A DNA stretch of 64,000 bases from Alphaproteobacteria bacterium (GTDB lineage Bacteria > Pseudomonadota > Alphaproteobacteria > Micropepsales > Micropepsaceae). A program made the position numbers and the translations under genes. This document shows positions 46,391-55,487 of this stretch, in pieces (the first letter of the stretch is position 1; every line of letters starts with the position of its first letter). Below the pieces are notes generated by a model that did not search any database, was not told the origin of the DNA, and saw nothing but the letters and a program-made list of their open reading frames with translations. The stretch covers positions 26,526 through 90,525 of the forward strand of contig SHWE01000001.1 in NCBI GenBank assembly GCA_009693985.1, read 5' to 3'.

Positions 46391-47641
46391 GTGGCCGCCA
46401 GCGAAGCCCCCCTCCCGGTGGAAGACTTTCATCCTCGAATCCGGGATTTGCGCCTCTATATGGCCGTCCGCTTTGCGACGACGCTGGGGACCCAAATCCA
46501 GTCCGTGGCCGTCGGCTGGCAAGTCTACGACATGACGCTCGATCCGGTGGCCTTGGGCTTCGTCGGCTTGGTGATGTTCCTGCCGATGGTGCTGCTGGTC
46601 CTGCCGGCCGGCGACATGGCCGACCGCGTCGACCGCAGATGGATGCTGATTGTCAGCTATGTCATTCAAGTTGCTGCATCTTTAGGGCTCCTGCTGCTGA
46701 CGGTCGGCGGCGTGCGGGAGATGTGGGCGTTCTACAGCGTGCTCGCGCTTTTGGGCGCGGCGCTGGGCCTTTCGCAGCCGGCGATGCAGTCCTTCCTCCC
46801 CTTCCTGGTGACGCTCGACAGGCTGCCAAAGGCGATCGCGTGGAACGCCTCGTCCTACCGGACCGCGGTGATCCTGGGACCGGCCGTCGGCGGGTTCTTG
46901 TACGAGCTCGGGCCGGCGGTGAATTACGGCCTCACGACGATCATCTACATACTCACAGTCGTCGGCATGTGGAACATCCGCATGCGCGTCAGCAAGAGCA
47001 AGAAGAGCACCGGCACTTCCTATGAGCGCATCGTCGAGGGCATCCGCTACATGCGGCAGCGCCCGATTCTCTATGGCGCGATCTCGCTCGATCTCTTCGC
47101 GATGTTTCTGGGCGGCACCACGGCGCTGCTGCCGATCTATGCACGCGACATCCTCGTGGTCGGCCCGGCGGGCTTGGGTTTCCTGCGCACGGCGCCGGCG
47201 GTCGGCGCCGTTCTCGTCGCCATCGTGCTGACGCGCTGGCAATTGCGCCGCCATACCGGCGCGGTGATGTTCGCTTGCGTCGCCATCTTCGGCGCGGCGA
47301 CGGTGGTGTTCGGACTCTCCCGCGATTTCTACGTCTCGCTGGTGGCGCTCTGCGTCACGGGCGCCGCCGACATGGTCAGCGTCTATGTGCGCTCCGCGAT
47401 GATCCAGCTTGCCACGCCCGACAATATGCGCGGGCGCATCGGTTCGCTGAATTCGCTGTTCATCGGCGCGTCCAACGAGTTGGGCGAATTCCGCGCCGGC
47501 ATGACCGCAGGGTTATTCGGAACCGTTCCTGCGGTCGTGCTCGGCGGATTCGGCACGCTTGCGGTGGTAGGCCTGTGGATGCGGCTTTTCCCGCCCTTAA
47601 GGAAGGTCGACCGCTTCTCCGAAGTCACCGTCCGCGAATGA
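46391..47641 (+). CDS. MFS transporter (EntS-like)
   Basis: A 416-residue 12-TM major facilitator of the EntS/DUF894 type. The N-terminal FATTLGTQIQSVAVGWQVYD, the loop motif GDMADRVDRRWM between helices 2 and 3, and the helix 4-5 region LPKAIAWNASSYRTAVILGP are characteristic. EntS exports siderophores, and related proteins export many small molecules. Start is a GTG at 46391. Divergent from the RND adaptor, with a 278-bp gap that shows no gene. Confidence 0.88.
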   Translation: MAASEAPLPVEDFHPRIRDLRLYMAVRFATTLGTQIQSVAVGWQVYDMTLDPVALGFVGLVMFLPMVLLVLPAGDMADRVDRRWMLIVSYVIQVAASLGLLLLTVGGVREMWAFYSVLALLGAALGLSQPAMQSFLPFLVTLDRLPKAIAWNASSYRTAVILGPAVGGFLYELGPAVNYGLTTIIYILTVVGMWNIRMRVSKSKKSTGTSYERIVEGIRYMRQRPILYGAISLDLFAMFLGGTTALLPIYARDILVVGPAGLGFLRTAPAVGAVLVAIVLTRWQLRRHTGAVMFACVAIFGAATVVFGLSRDFYVSLVALCVTGAADMVSVYVRSAMIQLATPDNMRGRIGSLNSLFIGASNELGEFRAGMTAGLFGTVPAVVLGGFGTLAVVGLWMRLFPPLRKVDRFSEVTVRE

Positions 47642-47647
47642 GGCTCC

Positions 47648-48307
47648 CTATTTCGGCTGCGGCACGATGCGCAAATAGGGCTTCGGCGCCTTCCAGCCTT
47701 GCGGGTAAATTTTCTTGGCGTCGTCGTCATTGACGGAGCCCGCGATGATCACGTCCTCGCCCTGCTTCCAGTTCACCGGCGTCGCGACCTTGTGTTTCGC
47801 GGTCAATTGCATCGAGTCGATGACGCGCAGGACCTCGTCGAAATTGCGCCCGGTGGTCATCGGATAGATGAGGATCAGCTTGATCTTCTTGTCCGGCCCG
47901 ATAACGAAGACGTTACGCACGGTCTGGTTGTCGGAGGCGGTGCGCTTGGCGGGATCGCCATACGCTTCGGCCGGCAGCATGTCGTAGAGCTTGGAGATCG
48001 CCAGATCGGGATCGCCGATCATCGGGAAGTTGACCGCGGTGCCCTGCGTCTCTTCGATGTCCTTGGCCCAGCCGGTATGGCGGTCCACCGGATCGACCGA
48101 AAGCCCGATGATCTTGACGTTGCGCTTGTCGAATTCGGGCTTAAGCCGCGCCATGTAGCCGAGTTCGGTGGTGCAGACGGGCGTGAAATCCTTGGGATGC
48201 GAGAACAGGATGCCCCAGGAATCGCCGAGCCATTCGTGGAAACGGATGGGGCCGGCCGTGGTCTGTGCTTGAAAATCGGGCGCTGTGTCGCCGATGCGAA
48301 ATGCCAT
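47648..48307 (-). CDS. 1-Cys peroxiredoxin (Prx6 type)
   Basis: A 219-residue peroxiredoxin. Peroxidatic Cys45 lies in HPKDFTPVCTTE, with the conserved Thr42-Pro43; a resolving Cys is absent, so it is the 1-Cys Prx6 type. The C-terminal extension (NWKQGEDVIIAGSVNDDDA, then FPQGW-like YPQGWK) supports this. It reduces peroxides and lipid hydroperoxides. Monocistronic, converging on the MFS gene. Confidence 0.92.
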   Translation of the reverse strand: MAFRIGDTAPDFQAQTTAGPIRFHEWLGDSWGILFSHPKDFTPVCTTELGYMARLKPEFDKRNVKIIGLSVDPVDRHTGWAKDIEETQGTAVNFPMIGDPDLAISKLYDMLPAEAYGDPAKRTASDNQTVRNVFVIGPDKKIKLILIYPMTTGRNFDEVLRVIDSMQLTAKHKVATPVNWKQGEDVIIAGSVNDDDAKKIYPQGWKAPKPYLRIVPQPK

Positions 48308-48409
48308 AGGAGCTCTCCTCTCAAACGGGCTGGGTTTGAGGGAGCCTATTACAGCGAAAGCCGATCCGACGCCATAAGGCGCGGTCGAACCGGCTGCGGC
48401 GAAAAGCGG

Positions 48410-48577
48410 CTATTTCTTCTGTTTCTTGCCCGCGCCGAGATGGCGGTGCGGGTCGGTCTGCGAGGGCGGATCGCTCGCCGGGAAGCTGTCGTCCAACGCG
48501 TCGTCGAGCTTTTGTTCTTCGGTCTGGGGTTTCTTGGCCTGGGGCTTGTCCATCGGCTTATCGATTTGCTTTTCCAT
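48410..48577 (-). CDS. Small hydrophilic protein (55 residues)
   Basis: A 55-residue open frame starting MEKQIDKPMDKPQAKK with AAGGAG seven bases upstream of its ATG. It has a Lys/Gln-rich first half, the motif LDDALDDSFPASDPPS in the centre and a Lys-rich end (GAGKKQKK). The DDSFPASDPPS motif recurs in many tiny proteins of alphaproteobacteria, which supports it as real. No structure or function is known. It lies between the peroxiredoxin gene and a divergent permease gene. Confidence 0.7.
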   Translation of the reverse strand: MEKQIDKPMDKPQAKKPQTEEQKLDDALDDSFPASDPPSQTDPHRHLGAGKKQKK

Positions 48578-48686
48578 CGCTTAGCTCCTTTTTGTTCCGG
48601 GAAGGTAACGAATGGAAGCAGCGCTGGTTTCGTGCCTGCGGCTTGGCTAAGGTCCGCCCGCAAGGAAAACCAGGTAGACCCGCGCC

Positions 48687-49949
48687 ATGAGTGCAAACGT
48701 CCTTTCGCTCGGCGCCCTTCTGGTCGTCATCGCGGTCAGCATGACCTCGCGCATCAATGTCGGCGTGCTGGCTATCGCGCTTGCCGCCGGCGTCGCCATG
48801 CTGGCCGCCGGCTGGACGGCCGCCCAGTTCGCTGCTTCGTTTCCCGCGCCCCTGTTCCTCATTCTCGTCGGCGTGACGCTGCTGTTCGGCGCCGCGCTCA
48901 AGAACGGCACGCTGGGCGCCATCGCCGCGCGGATGGTGCGGCTGTGCGGCCATCGCACCGCGCTGTTGCCGATTGCATTCTTCCTTTTGACCTTCGCGCT
49001 TGCCGCTATTGGGCCGGGCGCGATCGCGGGGACCGCCATCGTTGCGCCGCTCGCCATGTCGGCGGGCGTGGCGGCGGGCGTAAATCCGTTCCTGCTCGCG
49101 CTGATGGTCGGTGTCGGCGCCAATGCCGGCACGCTGTCGCCGATCAGCCTCACCGGCATCATCTCGCTCAATCTGTTGGAGCAGGGCGGGCTCGGCGGAC
49201 ACGAGGCCGCCGTGTTCCTCTCGAATTTCGTCGCCCATATGGTGACCGCTCTCGCGGCCTATTTCCTGTTCGGCGGCTGGGGCCTGCTCAAAGCCAATCG
49301 CACCACCAATGCCGTCGATACCGCCACCGCCGTGTTGCCGCCGCTGACGCGCATGCATTGGTTGACCATCGCGGTGATGGCGATCTGGCTGACCGTCGTC
49401 ATTGCCTTCGAAGCCAATCCGGGCCTCGTCGCCTTCCCCGCGGCGGTCTTTCTCATTCTCGTGGGTGCGGCCGACAACAACGATGCGTTCGGCTCCATTC
49501 CCTGGACCGTCATCCTGATGGTGTCGGGTGTCGGCCTCTTGATCAGCGTGCTCGACAAGACGGGTGGCATGGAATTGTTCACCTCCATGCTGGCGACCTT
49601 CACCACGCCCACCACCGCCAACGGCACAATGGCCTTCGTCGCCGGCCTCATCTCAAGTTACAGCTCGACCTCGGGCGTCGTGCTGCCGGCCTTCCTGCCG
49701 ACGGTGGGCGGTCTTGTCGAACGGCTCGGCGGCGGCAATCCGCTCGAGATCGCGCTCAGCATCAATGTCGGGGCGTGCCTCGTCGACGTTTCGCCTTTGT
49801 CCACCATCGGCGCGCTCTGCATCGCGGCTGTCCCCGCGGGCGCCGCGGATACGGCGGTGCTGTTCCGCAAGATGCTGCTGTGGGGCTTCTCGATGACGAT
49901 CTACGGCGCCATCTTCTGTTTCCTGTTCATCCGCTTCTTCGCATGGTGA
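48687..49949 (+). CDS. Ion-transporter-superfamily permease (MatC/dicarboxylate-like)
   Basis: A 420-residue membrane protein with about eleven TM segments and the two-fold repeat of the ion transporter superfamily. Duplicated re-entrant motifs are seen as GANAGTLSPISLTGI in the first half and SSYSSTSGVVLPAFLPT in the second. It resembles the MatC-type dicarboxylate carriers, so malonate or a C4-dicarboxylate are reasonable substrates. It is monocistronic and divergent from the 55-residue gene. Confidence 0.8.
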   Translation: MSANVLSLGALLVVIAVSMTSRINVGVLAIALAAGVAMLAAGWTAAQFAASFPAPLFLILVGVTLLFGAALKNGTLGAIAARMVRLCGHRTALLPIAFFLLTFALAAIGPGAIAGTAIVAPLAMSAGVAAGVNPFLLALMVGVGANAGTLSPISLTGIISLNLLEQGGLGGHEAAVFLSNFVAHMVTALAAYFLFGGWGLLKANRTTNAVDTATAVLPPLTRMHWLTIAVMAIWLTVVIAFEANPGLVAFPAAVFLILVGAADNNDAFGSIPWTVILMVSGVGLLISVLDKTGGMELFTSMLATFTTPTTANGTMAFVAGLISSYSSTSGVVLPAFLPTVGGLVERLGGGNPLEIALSINVGACLVDVSPLSTIGALCIAAVPAGAADTAVLFRKMLLWGFSMTIYGAIFCFLFIRFFAW

Positions 49950-50085
49950 ATATCAGGGGCGCCTTCGGCGGATAAAAATAACCATTAATCCGCTTATACC
50001 GGCCGAACCATTCCTGGTTGCTGGAATTAGCCTTACGCAAAATATACGATGGTCTCTGACGTGGCGTCCTAAGGGGGAAGACGGC

Positions 50086-50487
50086 ATGCGGGTGGGGAAA
50101 CAAAAAGTGCGCTGGCCGTTCGTGCTCGCATTTGTCAGCATCGTGCCGCTCGCCGTCCTGATTGCCGCCTGGCAGCCCTTCACCTTCATCCATCTGACCA
50201 ATCGGCTGGGCGACGCCGTCCACTTCGCGCTGATGCGTGCGAGCTATCTGGCGAAAGTGGAAGCGCTGCCCGCGACCGGCCAGCCGCGTTTCGCGGTTTT
50301 CCATCGTGGCGGAATGGTGTGAGCCTCGAACGGCGTCGTCTATGACGAGAGCGACGAGATCGTCTTGCCCCGGGGCCAGCAATCCGACGCGGCGAAGCGC
50401 CGGCTCAATCGTTCGGAACCCGGCTGCGGCGAATACACGGTCCAGAGGCTGGGCGCGCATTTCTACGCGTCCGATTTCTCCTGCTGA
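50086..50487 (+). pseudogene. Hypothetical membrane-anchored protein broken by an in-frame TGA
   Basis: The frame opens with MRVGKQKVRWPF and one TM helix (VLAFVSIVPLAVLIAAW), and reaches TGA at 50320-50322 within GGMV-stop-ASNGVVYDES. The same frame then continues to a TGA at 50487 (PGCGEYTVQRLGAHFYASDF), giving 133 codons in all. TGG (Trp) to TGA is the simplest change. Both halves have normal codon use for this genome. The protein family is not recognised. It may be a dead gene or a sequencing error. Confidence 0.7.
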
Positions 50488-50527
50488 TTCGATCCACCGA
50501 AGCGCTTGGGTTGAAGGAATTGCGGCT

Positions 50528-51379
50528 TTAACCGGCGTTACGCGATTTCGTGCGCTGAGTTAAAGTACCGCGCTTCGCCCGAATTTCTGACAGCAGTTCG
50601 TGGCGTCGGTACTTCAGGAAGCTGAGCAAATTATCCTTCTGATTCTCGACCACGAGTGCCTTTCTGATTCTGGTCACGTTGGCACTCAGATTGGGTTGTT
50701 CTTGCAATAGCAACTGTAACTGATGATCCGCATTTTGTTCTGCGTTCCGTAGGCGCGCTTGTATCGTGGTGCTTTGGTCTCCCTGACCAAATTGAATTAA
50801 GGCTCGCTGGACGAAGGTGTGAATTTGAGAAAAGCAGTCGTCCATGTGATCCCGGCTGCCGTCGCGGGGCACCGTAAAAATGGGCGCGTCCTCAATTAAC
50901 TCATTCAAGGCCGCGACGTCGGCTTGATCCCTGCCGAATGAAAGTAGGCACGCCAAATCTGAATCTATTTCGCGGTCTCCTTGCCGGGCGTCGTTAGCCT
51001 CTCGCACTTCGCCCAGCCGTTCGGCTTGGGTGGCGACCTGTAGGGAGAGCGCTGCGATCTGCTCTGCGAAGGCTTTCGTCTGTCCTTGCTGCACGGGCTC
51101 TCCCGTCGCCCTGCGAAACTGCGGGCCGGTGAACATTGCGATTGCGGCGCAAAAAATAAACAACGCGAACCATGCCTCCGGCGCTTGGGCCAGCGTCGTT
51201 ATGGTGCCTGCCAGGGACGGTAAATTAGTCTTTAGCGGTGACCAAAGAAGTGCCGTCAGCGCGAAGCTGGCCGCGAGCGCCCCAGCCCCATATCGACGCC
51301 AGCCTCTCTCGGTCACGGCTTCCCACCCGAAGGGAATGGCTAGCCCCAAAAGAAATGTAATCGCTGTAACGTCGTCCAT
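50528..51379 (-). CDS. Hypothetical membrane protein with coiled-coil tail
   Basis: A 283-residue protein with three hydrophobic segments in the first 90 residues (ITFLLGLAIPFGWEAV, GALAASFALTALLWS, WFALFIFCAAIAMF), followed by a charged, Gln/Glu-rich soluble part likely to form helices or a coiled coil (AFAEQIAALSLQVATQAERL). Base composition is lower in GC than the neighbours, pointing to recent gain. No family recognised. Confidence 0.72.
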   Translation of the reverse strand: MDDVTAITFLLGLAIPFGWEAVTERGWRRYGAGALAASFALTALLWSPLKTNLPSLAGTITTLAQAPEAWFALFIFCAAIAMFTGPQFRRATGEPVQQGQTKAFAEQIAALSLQVATQAERLGEVREANDARQGDREIDSDLACLLSFGRDQADVAALNELIEDAPIFTVPRDGSRDHMDDCFSQIHTFVQRALIQFGQGDQSTTIQARLRNAEQNADHQLQLLLQEQPNLSANVTRIRKALVVENQKDNLLSFLKYRRHELLSEIRAKRGTLTQRTKSRNAG

Positions 51380-51817
51380 CCGCGACTCCTATCACGAGTC
51401 CGGTTGCAGGGTCGGACGCGCGCAATCACGCGCCCCTTGTCCACAAGGCACGCAATCCGAATTGACTGAACACGTCAGCCCTCCTTTCTAGGGAGCCGGT
51501 CTTACGTGGAGTCCGAGAGCGCTGAATTTCGGAACGCGCCTTCCCATATCTTCCGCAGGAACAAACGGGAGAGCGAGAAGTCATGCGCTCAATGGGACGG
51601 AAATGGCACCGATAGGGACCAAAATGTTGTTGCTTTATCCCCGCGCGTGGACGGGCGATGGCTGGCTTTTCGCCGCCGCTATCCCCGCATCCGGAAGGGA
51701 GAGGGGTGCGAAAATTGAAAAACAACCTCCCCAGAGATTTGGCTCTCGCGGCGTTGATTTCGCGCGACCTACCCCGTGTCGGGCCCTTGGGCTAGATTGC
51801 GCGTGAGGGAACGCGCC
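51380..51817. other. Intergenic stretch without a supported gene
   Basis: The 438 bp between a minus-strand membrane protein gene and a plus-strand secreted protein gene contain only short overlapping frames with no family resemblance or ribosome site. I see no RNA gene or repeat. It probably holds the divergent promoters. Confidence 0.5.
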
Positions 51818-52642
51818 ATGCTCCGGATCGCCTTGCACGTTCTGACCGCCGCCCTGCTCGGCGCCGCACTAAGTCCGAGCTTCGCCGCGGACAAAGCTGT
51901 CCCCGATCTTTCCGGTTTCTGGCAGCACGGCGTGGGGGACTTCATGTACCGCGACCCGCCGTCGGGCGCGGGTCCGATCAAGCGCACCGGGAAGCCCGAG
52001 GACTACGCCGTCAACAATCATTATCAGGGCGACTACAACAATCCGATGCTGAAGCCGTGGGCCGCGAAAGCGCTCAAGGAAGCGGCGATGCGCGACATCG
52101 CGGGACTTCCGGAGTCGACGCCCGCCGCGACCTGCCGTCCCGGCGGCGTGCCCGGCGCGCTGCTTTATTTGCGTCCCGTGCAGTTCCTGCAGGAGCCGCA
52201 TCGCGTGACGATCCTTTATCAATACGATCATCAGTCGCGCACGATCCATCTCAATAAGAAGCATTCGGAGAATTTGCAGCCGAGCTGGTACGGCGAATCC
52301 GTCGGCCACTATGAAGGCGACACGCTGATCGTCGACACCATCGGCGTGAACGACAAAAGCTGGACCGACCATCTCGGCACGCCGCACACCGATAAGATCC
52401 ACGTCATCGAACGCTATCGCGTCACCAATGGCGGCAAGACGCTGGAGGTGCATTTCTCGGTCGATGATCCCGGCACGTTCAACTGGACGTGGTCGGCGAT
52501 CCTGCGTTACGGCCGCGCCGGCAAGGAAGTGGTGCAGATCGAGGAAGAGGTCTGCGCCGAGAACAATATCGGGATTCCGATTCCGGTGGCGGACATCGAT
52601 CCCATCAGCGGCGCGACGTTGCGCGATCCTCCGCCATCCTAA
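51818..52642 (+). CDS. Secreted protein, GxYEGDTL family, member 1
   Basis: A 274-residue secreted protein with a signal peptide (MLRIALHVLTAALLGAAL). It belongs to an uncharacterised family with the core GESVGHYEGDTLIVDTIG, a following GTPHTDKIHVIERYR and a C-terminal VCAENN. Two paralogues are complete in the window (52654, 62188) and a fragment lies at 59453. The protein starts its mature part with SGFWQHGV. A beta-rich fold is likely. Function is unknown; the many copies suggest a substrate-specific role outside the cell. Confidence 0.8.
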   Translation: MLRIALHVLTAALLGAALSPSFAADKAVPDLSGFWQHGVGDFMYRDPPSGAGPIKRTGKPEDYAVNNHYQGDYNNPMLKPWAAKALKEAAMRDIAGLPESTPAATCRPGGVPGALLYLRPVQFLQEPHRVTILYQYDHQSRTIHLNKKHSENLQPSWYGESVGHYEGDTLIVDTIGVNDKSWTDHLGTPHTDKIHVIERYRVTNGGKTLEVHFSVDDPGTFNWTWSAILRYGRAGKEVVQIEEEVCAENNIGIPIPVADIDPISGATLRDPPPS

Positions 52643-52653
52643 CGAGGCATGTA

Positions 52654-53451
52654 ATGAGAAAGTTTTTGCTTGCGGCAGCGCTGCTGTCAGCTGCGTCCGG
52701 TGCGGCCGCAGCGCCCGATTTCACCGGCTATTGGCAGCATGGCGTGCCCGCCCAGCAATATGAAAACCCACCATCGGGGCCGGGCCCCGTACGCCGCATC
52801 GGCGTGCCGGAGAATTACACCCAGAATCGCAATTGGCGCGGCGACGATAAGAATCCGATCCTGCAACCCTGGGCCGCGGAAGCCGTGCGCAAGGAAGGCG
52901 ACCGCGAGGAGCAGGGCCTGCCCGAATTGTCGCCGTTCACGACATGCCGGCCGGCGGGCGTGCCCTTCGTGCTGAGTTTTCTGCGGCCGATGCAAATCTT
53001 GCAGACGCCGAAGAAGGTCTTGTTCCTCTATCAGTTCAATGGGCAATCGCGCACCGTCTATATGGACGTGCCGCATTCGAAGAACCTCGTGCCGTCCTAT
53101 TACGGCGAGTCCATCGGCCATTATGAAGGCGACACGCTGGTGGTCGACACGATCGGGATGAACGACAAGACCTGGACCGACCGTTTCGCGACGCCCCATA
53201 CCGAAGCTCTGCATGTCGTCGAGCGTTACAGCGTGATCGACGGCGGCAAGACGCTGCAGGTGTTCTTCACCGTCGAGGATCCGGGCGCCTTCACGACGGC
53301 GTGGTCGGGAATCGTGAAATTTCCCCGCGTCACACCGCGCGGAATCGAAGAAGAAGTCTGCGCCGAGAACAACACCTATCACGGCATCACGATTCCGGTG
53401 GCCGAAACCGATCCGATCAGCGGCGTGAAATTCCCGCCGCTGCCGAAATAG
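52654..53451 (+). CDS. Secreted protein, GxYEGDTL family, member 2
   Basis: A 265-residue paralogue of the preceding gene, with a signal peptide (MRKFLLAAALLSAASGAAA), the mature start FTGYWQHGVP, the family core GESIGHYEGDTLVVDTIG and TPHTEALHVVERY, and a C-terminal EVCAENN. The two genes are 11 bases apart and almost certainly one transcript, produced by tandem duplication. By eye they are more similar to each other than to the member at 62188. Confidence 0.8.
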   Translation: MRKFLLAAALLSAASGAAAAPDFTGYWQHGVPAQQYENPPSGPGPVRRIGVPENYTQNRNWRGDDKNPILQPWAAEAVRKEGDREEQGLPELSPFTTCRPAGVPFVLSFLRPMQILQTPKKVLFLYQFNGQSRTVYMDVPHSKNLVPSYYGESIGHYEGDTLVVDTIGMNDKTWTDRFATPHTEALHVVERYSVIDGGKTLQVFFTVEDPGAFTTAWSGIVKFPRVTPRGIEEEVCAENNTYHGITIPVAETDPISGVKFPPLPK

Positions 53452-53454
53452 AGT

Positions 53455-54114
53455 CTAGCGGTCGAGCGTGAAGCTGATCGTGTTGTTCGTATTGACCAGC
53501 GCGAATTTGACGACGGTGCCCTGGCCATCGAGCCAGACTTCGTATTTCCGTCCGCCGCCGCGGTCGATGTTGTAATGCTTGGCACGCATATCGGCGCCGT
53601 CGACCGAAACGGACTCTTCCTGTCCGCCGCTGACCTGCACCTGTTCGATGCGGCCGCGGTCGGGCGTGAACAGCGTGTTGCCCTTGAGCACTTCAGCGGA
53701 CCACGGATTGGCCGGGCGCACACCGGCAGGCGCGGAGTAGGTGCCGGATTCCGACGTGACGACGAACGAATCGCCTTGCGCCGCTCCGCTCACCGCGAGA
53801 ACCGGATTGTCGTTGGTCTTGGTGGTGCCCTGAAACGCGACCAGCCTGTCGCCGACCCAACGTTCGGTGCGGTCAGCATCCTGGCGATAGAGATAGATGC
53901 CGGCGAGGCCGACGCGGATGCGGCCTTCCGTCTTTACCGTTGTGGTGTTGCCGACCTTGTCGATGATGTTGGTGTAGGTGCCGATGCCGCCATAGGTCGA
54001 ATGACGGACATTATAGGTCAGCCGATAGGGCGCGGCCTCGGCTGCGCTCAACGCGATGAGGCTTGCGCCGGCAATCGCAACCGCCAAGCCGATCCGCGAA
54101 AAACCATGACCCAT
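53455..54114 (-). CDS. Secreted DUF6134-like protein
   Basis: A 219-residue secreted protein (signal MGHGFSRIGLAVAIAGAS). The mature part is an all-beta domain with alternating hydrophobic strands (RLTYNVRHSTYGGIGTYTN, then RIRVGLAGIYLYRQDADR), as in DUF6134 proteins of alphaproteobacteria. The second ATG (54114) is preferred; 54129 would add five residues. Its 3' end is three bases from the end of the convergent secreted-protein gene. Function unknown. Confidence 0.75.
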   Translation of the reverse strand: MGHGFSRIGLAVAIAGASLIALSAAEAAPYRLTYNVRHSTYGGIGTYTNIIDKVGNTTTVKTEGRIRVGLAGIYLYRQDADRTERWVGDRLVAFQGTTKTNDNPVLAVSGAAQGDSFVVTSESGTYSAPAGVRPANPWSAEVLKGNTLFTPDRGRIEQVQVSGGQEESVSVDGADMRAKHYNIDRGGGRKYEVWLDGQGTVVKFALVNTNNTISFTLDR

Positions 54115-54255
54115 GGGATAACCCTGCACACAATGCTTCTCGTGAACGCCGGAAAGCTTAAGGCGTTCAATCGGCGGGCAACAATATACGTTTCTGTGTG
54201 GCGCGGTCTTGCTCGAGCGCGGCTACAGAATTGGCAGGCACCTCAAAGGGATAGA

Positions 54256-54702
54256 TTAGGGCGTCACGGTGCTCGGATTTTTCGCGTCGGCCACCATGAA
54301 GACCACGATCTTAAGGCCTTTGTCGGGACTGGGATTATGCGACACGGAATGGATGTCGCCCGGCTTCTCGTAGAAGGTTTCGCCGGCTTTCAGCGTGCGC
54401 GTCTTCTGGCCGTTGATCCCGATCTCGTAGGTGCCTTCGACGATATAACCGAACGTGTGATGACCCGGATGATGATGCGGCGCGCTGGCGCTGGCGGGCG
54501 GACGGTCGAGCAGAATCATGCGCACTTCGCGGCCCGGCAGATCGGCGAGCGGCTGCACCAGAAATGGACCCGGTTGCGGCGCCGGCGTTTGCGCGAGCGA
54601 GGGAGCAGTGAAATTCACCGCGGTCAATGTGACGGCGGCAGACAGCGCGGCGGCGACACAGGCGACCGAACCATGCGAGACGATTCTGGCGTTTCTTGTC
54701 AT
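54256..54702 (-). CDS. Secreted cupin-domain protein
   Basis: A 148-residue protein with an N-terminal signal (ACVAAALSAAVTLTAV) and one cupin domain: SAPHHHPGHHTFGYIVEG supplies the His cluster, followed by TFYEKPGDIHSVSHN. Such a His-rich single cupin usually binds a metal. GGAGGA lies six bases before the ATG at 54702, which decides the start over 54717. A periplasmic metal-dependent role is likely; substrate unknown. Confidence 0.82.
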   Translation of the reverse strand: MTRNARIVSHGSVACVAAALSAAVTLTAVNFTAPSLAQTPAPQPGPFLVQPLADLPGREVRMILLDRPPASASAPHHHPGHHTFGYIVEGTYEIGINGQKTRTLKAGETFYEKPGDIHSVSHNPSPDKGLKIVVFMVADAKNPSTVTP

Positions 54703-54735
54703 GATCGTTCCTCCCAAATTTCTCCCAGGCCAAGA

Positions 54736-55347
54736 TCAGATTTGTACCATCTGGGCGCCTTTGGGCAGAACGAAATCCTTTATCCCGTGTACCAGCCCGT
54801 AGATTATGGCGTCCTTCGGCGTGACATAGACGTCCTTGAAACGGCGCGCGGTGAGGATTTCCTCCGGTATGGCGGCGCGCGCACGCAAGATGTCCTCGGT
54901 GCGCCGGTCGTCGGCGAGGGCGGAATCGAGCGAGCTTTGCAATCTTTGCGCGGTCATGTCCTGAGACGGCGACATGATGGTCGGATGGATCATGAACATG
55001 CCGGGCGGCGAACAATAACGCTCCGCCGCCGCGACGAAGACCGTCACCGCGATCGAAGTGACGCTGCCGGTGTTGTGCATCACAACCCGGATCGGAAGTC
55101 CGCGGATATGATTGTAGAGAAAAATTCCATCCGACACGAAGCCGCCATGCGAACTGATGCAGATCATCGCTTCGTCCATCTTGTTGTCGATGGCGATATT
55201 CAGTGCGGCGGCGATGCGGCTGACGCCCGCGGAATCGATGGAGCCTGTATAGCCGTAATAGGCGATGCTGCGTCTGCTCTCAGCCATGAAGACATCCTGG
55301 TTGATTCCGCCGCTTACTGCCAAGCCGACGGACATTTTATTTCCCAT
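54736..55347 (-). CDS. ClpP-like serine protease homologue
   Basis: A 203-residue protein with the ClpP/crotonase fold. Catalytic Ser fits the segment HNTGSVTSIAVTVFVAA and His the segment GMFMIHPTIM, the order seen in ClpP (GxxSxxG then MIHQP). An N-terminal MGNKMSVGLAVSGGINQDVF precedes; the start could be 55347 or 55335. It lacks a signal peptide and a neighbouring ClpX/ClpA gene. It is divergent from the Gln-rich protein gene. It may act alone, or with an ATPase encoded elsewhere. Confidence 0.7.
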   Translation of the reverse strand: MGNKMSVGLAVSGGINQDVFMAESRRSIAYYGYTGSIDSAGVSRIAAALNIAIDNKMDEAMICISSHGGFVSDGIFLYNHIRGLPIRVVMHNTGSVTSIAVTVFVAAAERYCSPPGMFMIHPTIMSPSQDMTAQRLQSSLDSALADDRRTEDILRARAAIPEEILTARRFKDVYVTPKDAIIYGLVHGIKDFVLPKGAQMVQI

Positions 55348-55487
55348 ATCCCAAACGAAGTGCGCGCGGATAAGGTCCGCATCCGTACATACGTGATTAA
55401 GAGAATCTGATGTGTGAAGGAACAAACCTTCGCCCGGGCGGTTGTGAATTGGGGGCGTAAAACCCGTAGCGATCGGAGAAATATCCC

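Noticed and set aside
47699..49975. A 758-codon plus-strand open frame
   Set aside because: It runs antisense to the peroxiredoxin gene and out of frame through the permease gene; no family resemblance. High GC content makes long shadow frames common here.
51426..51725. A 99-codon minus-strand frame in the 51.4-51.8 kb gap
   Set aside because: Composition is Arg/Ser/Cys-rich, there is no ribosome site and no family pattern.
53575..55410. A 611-codon plus-strand open frame
   Set aside because: Antisense to three minus-strand genes with signal peptides or catalytic motifs; no supporting features.
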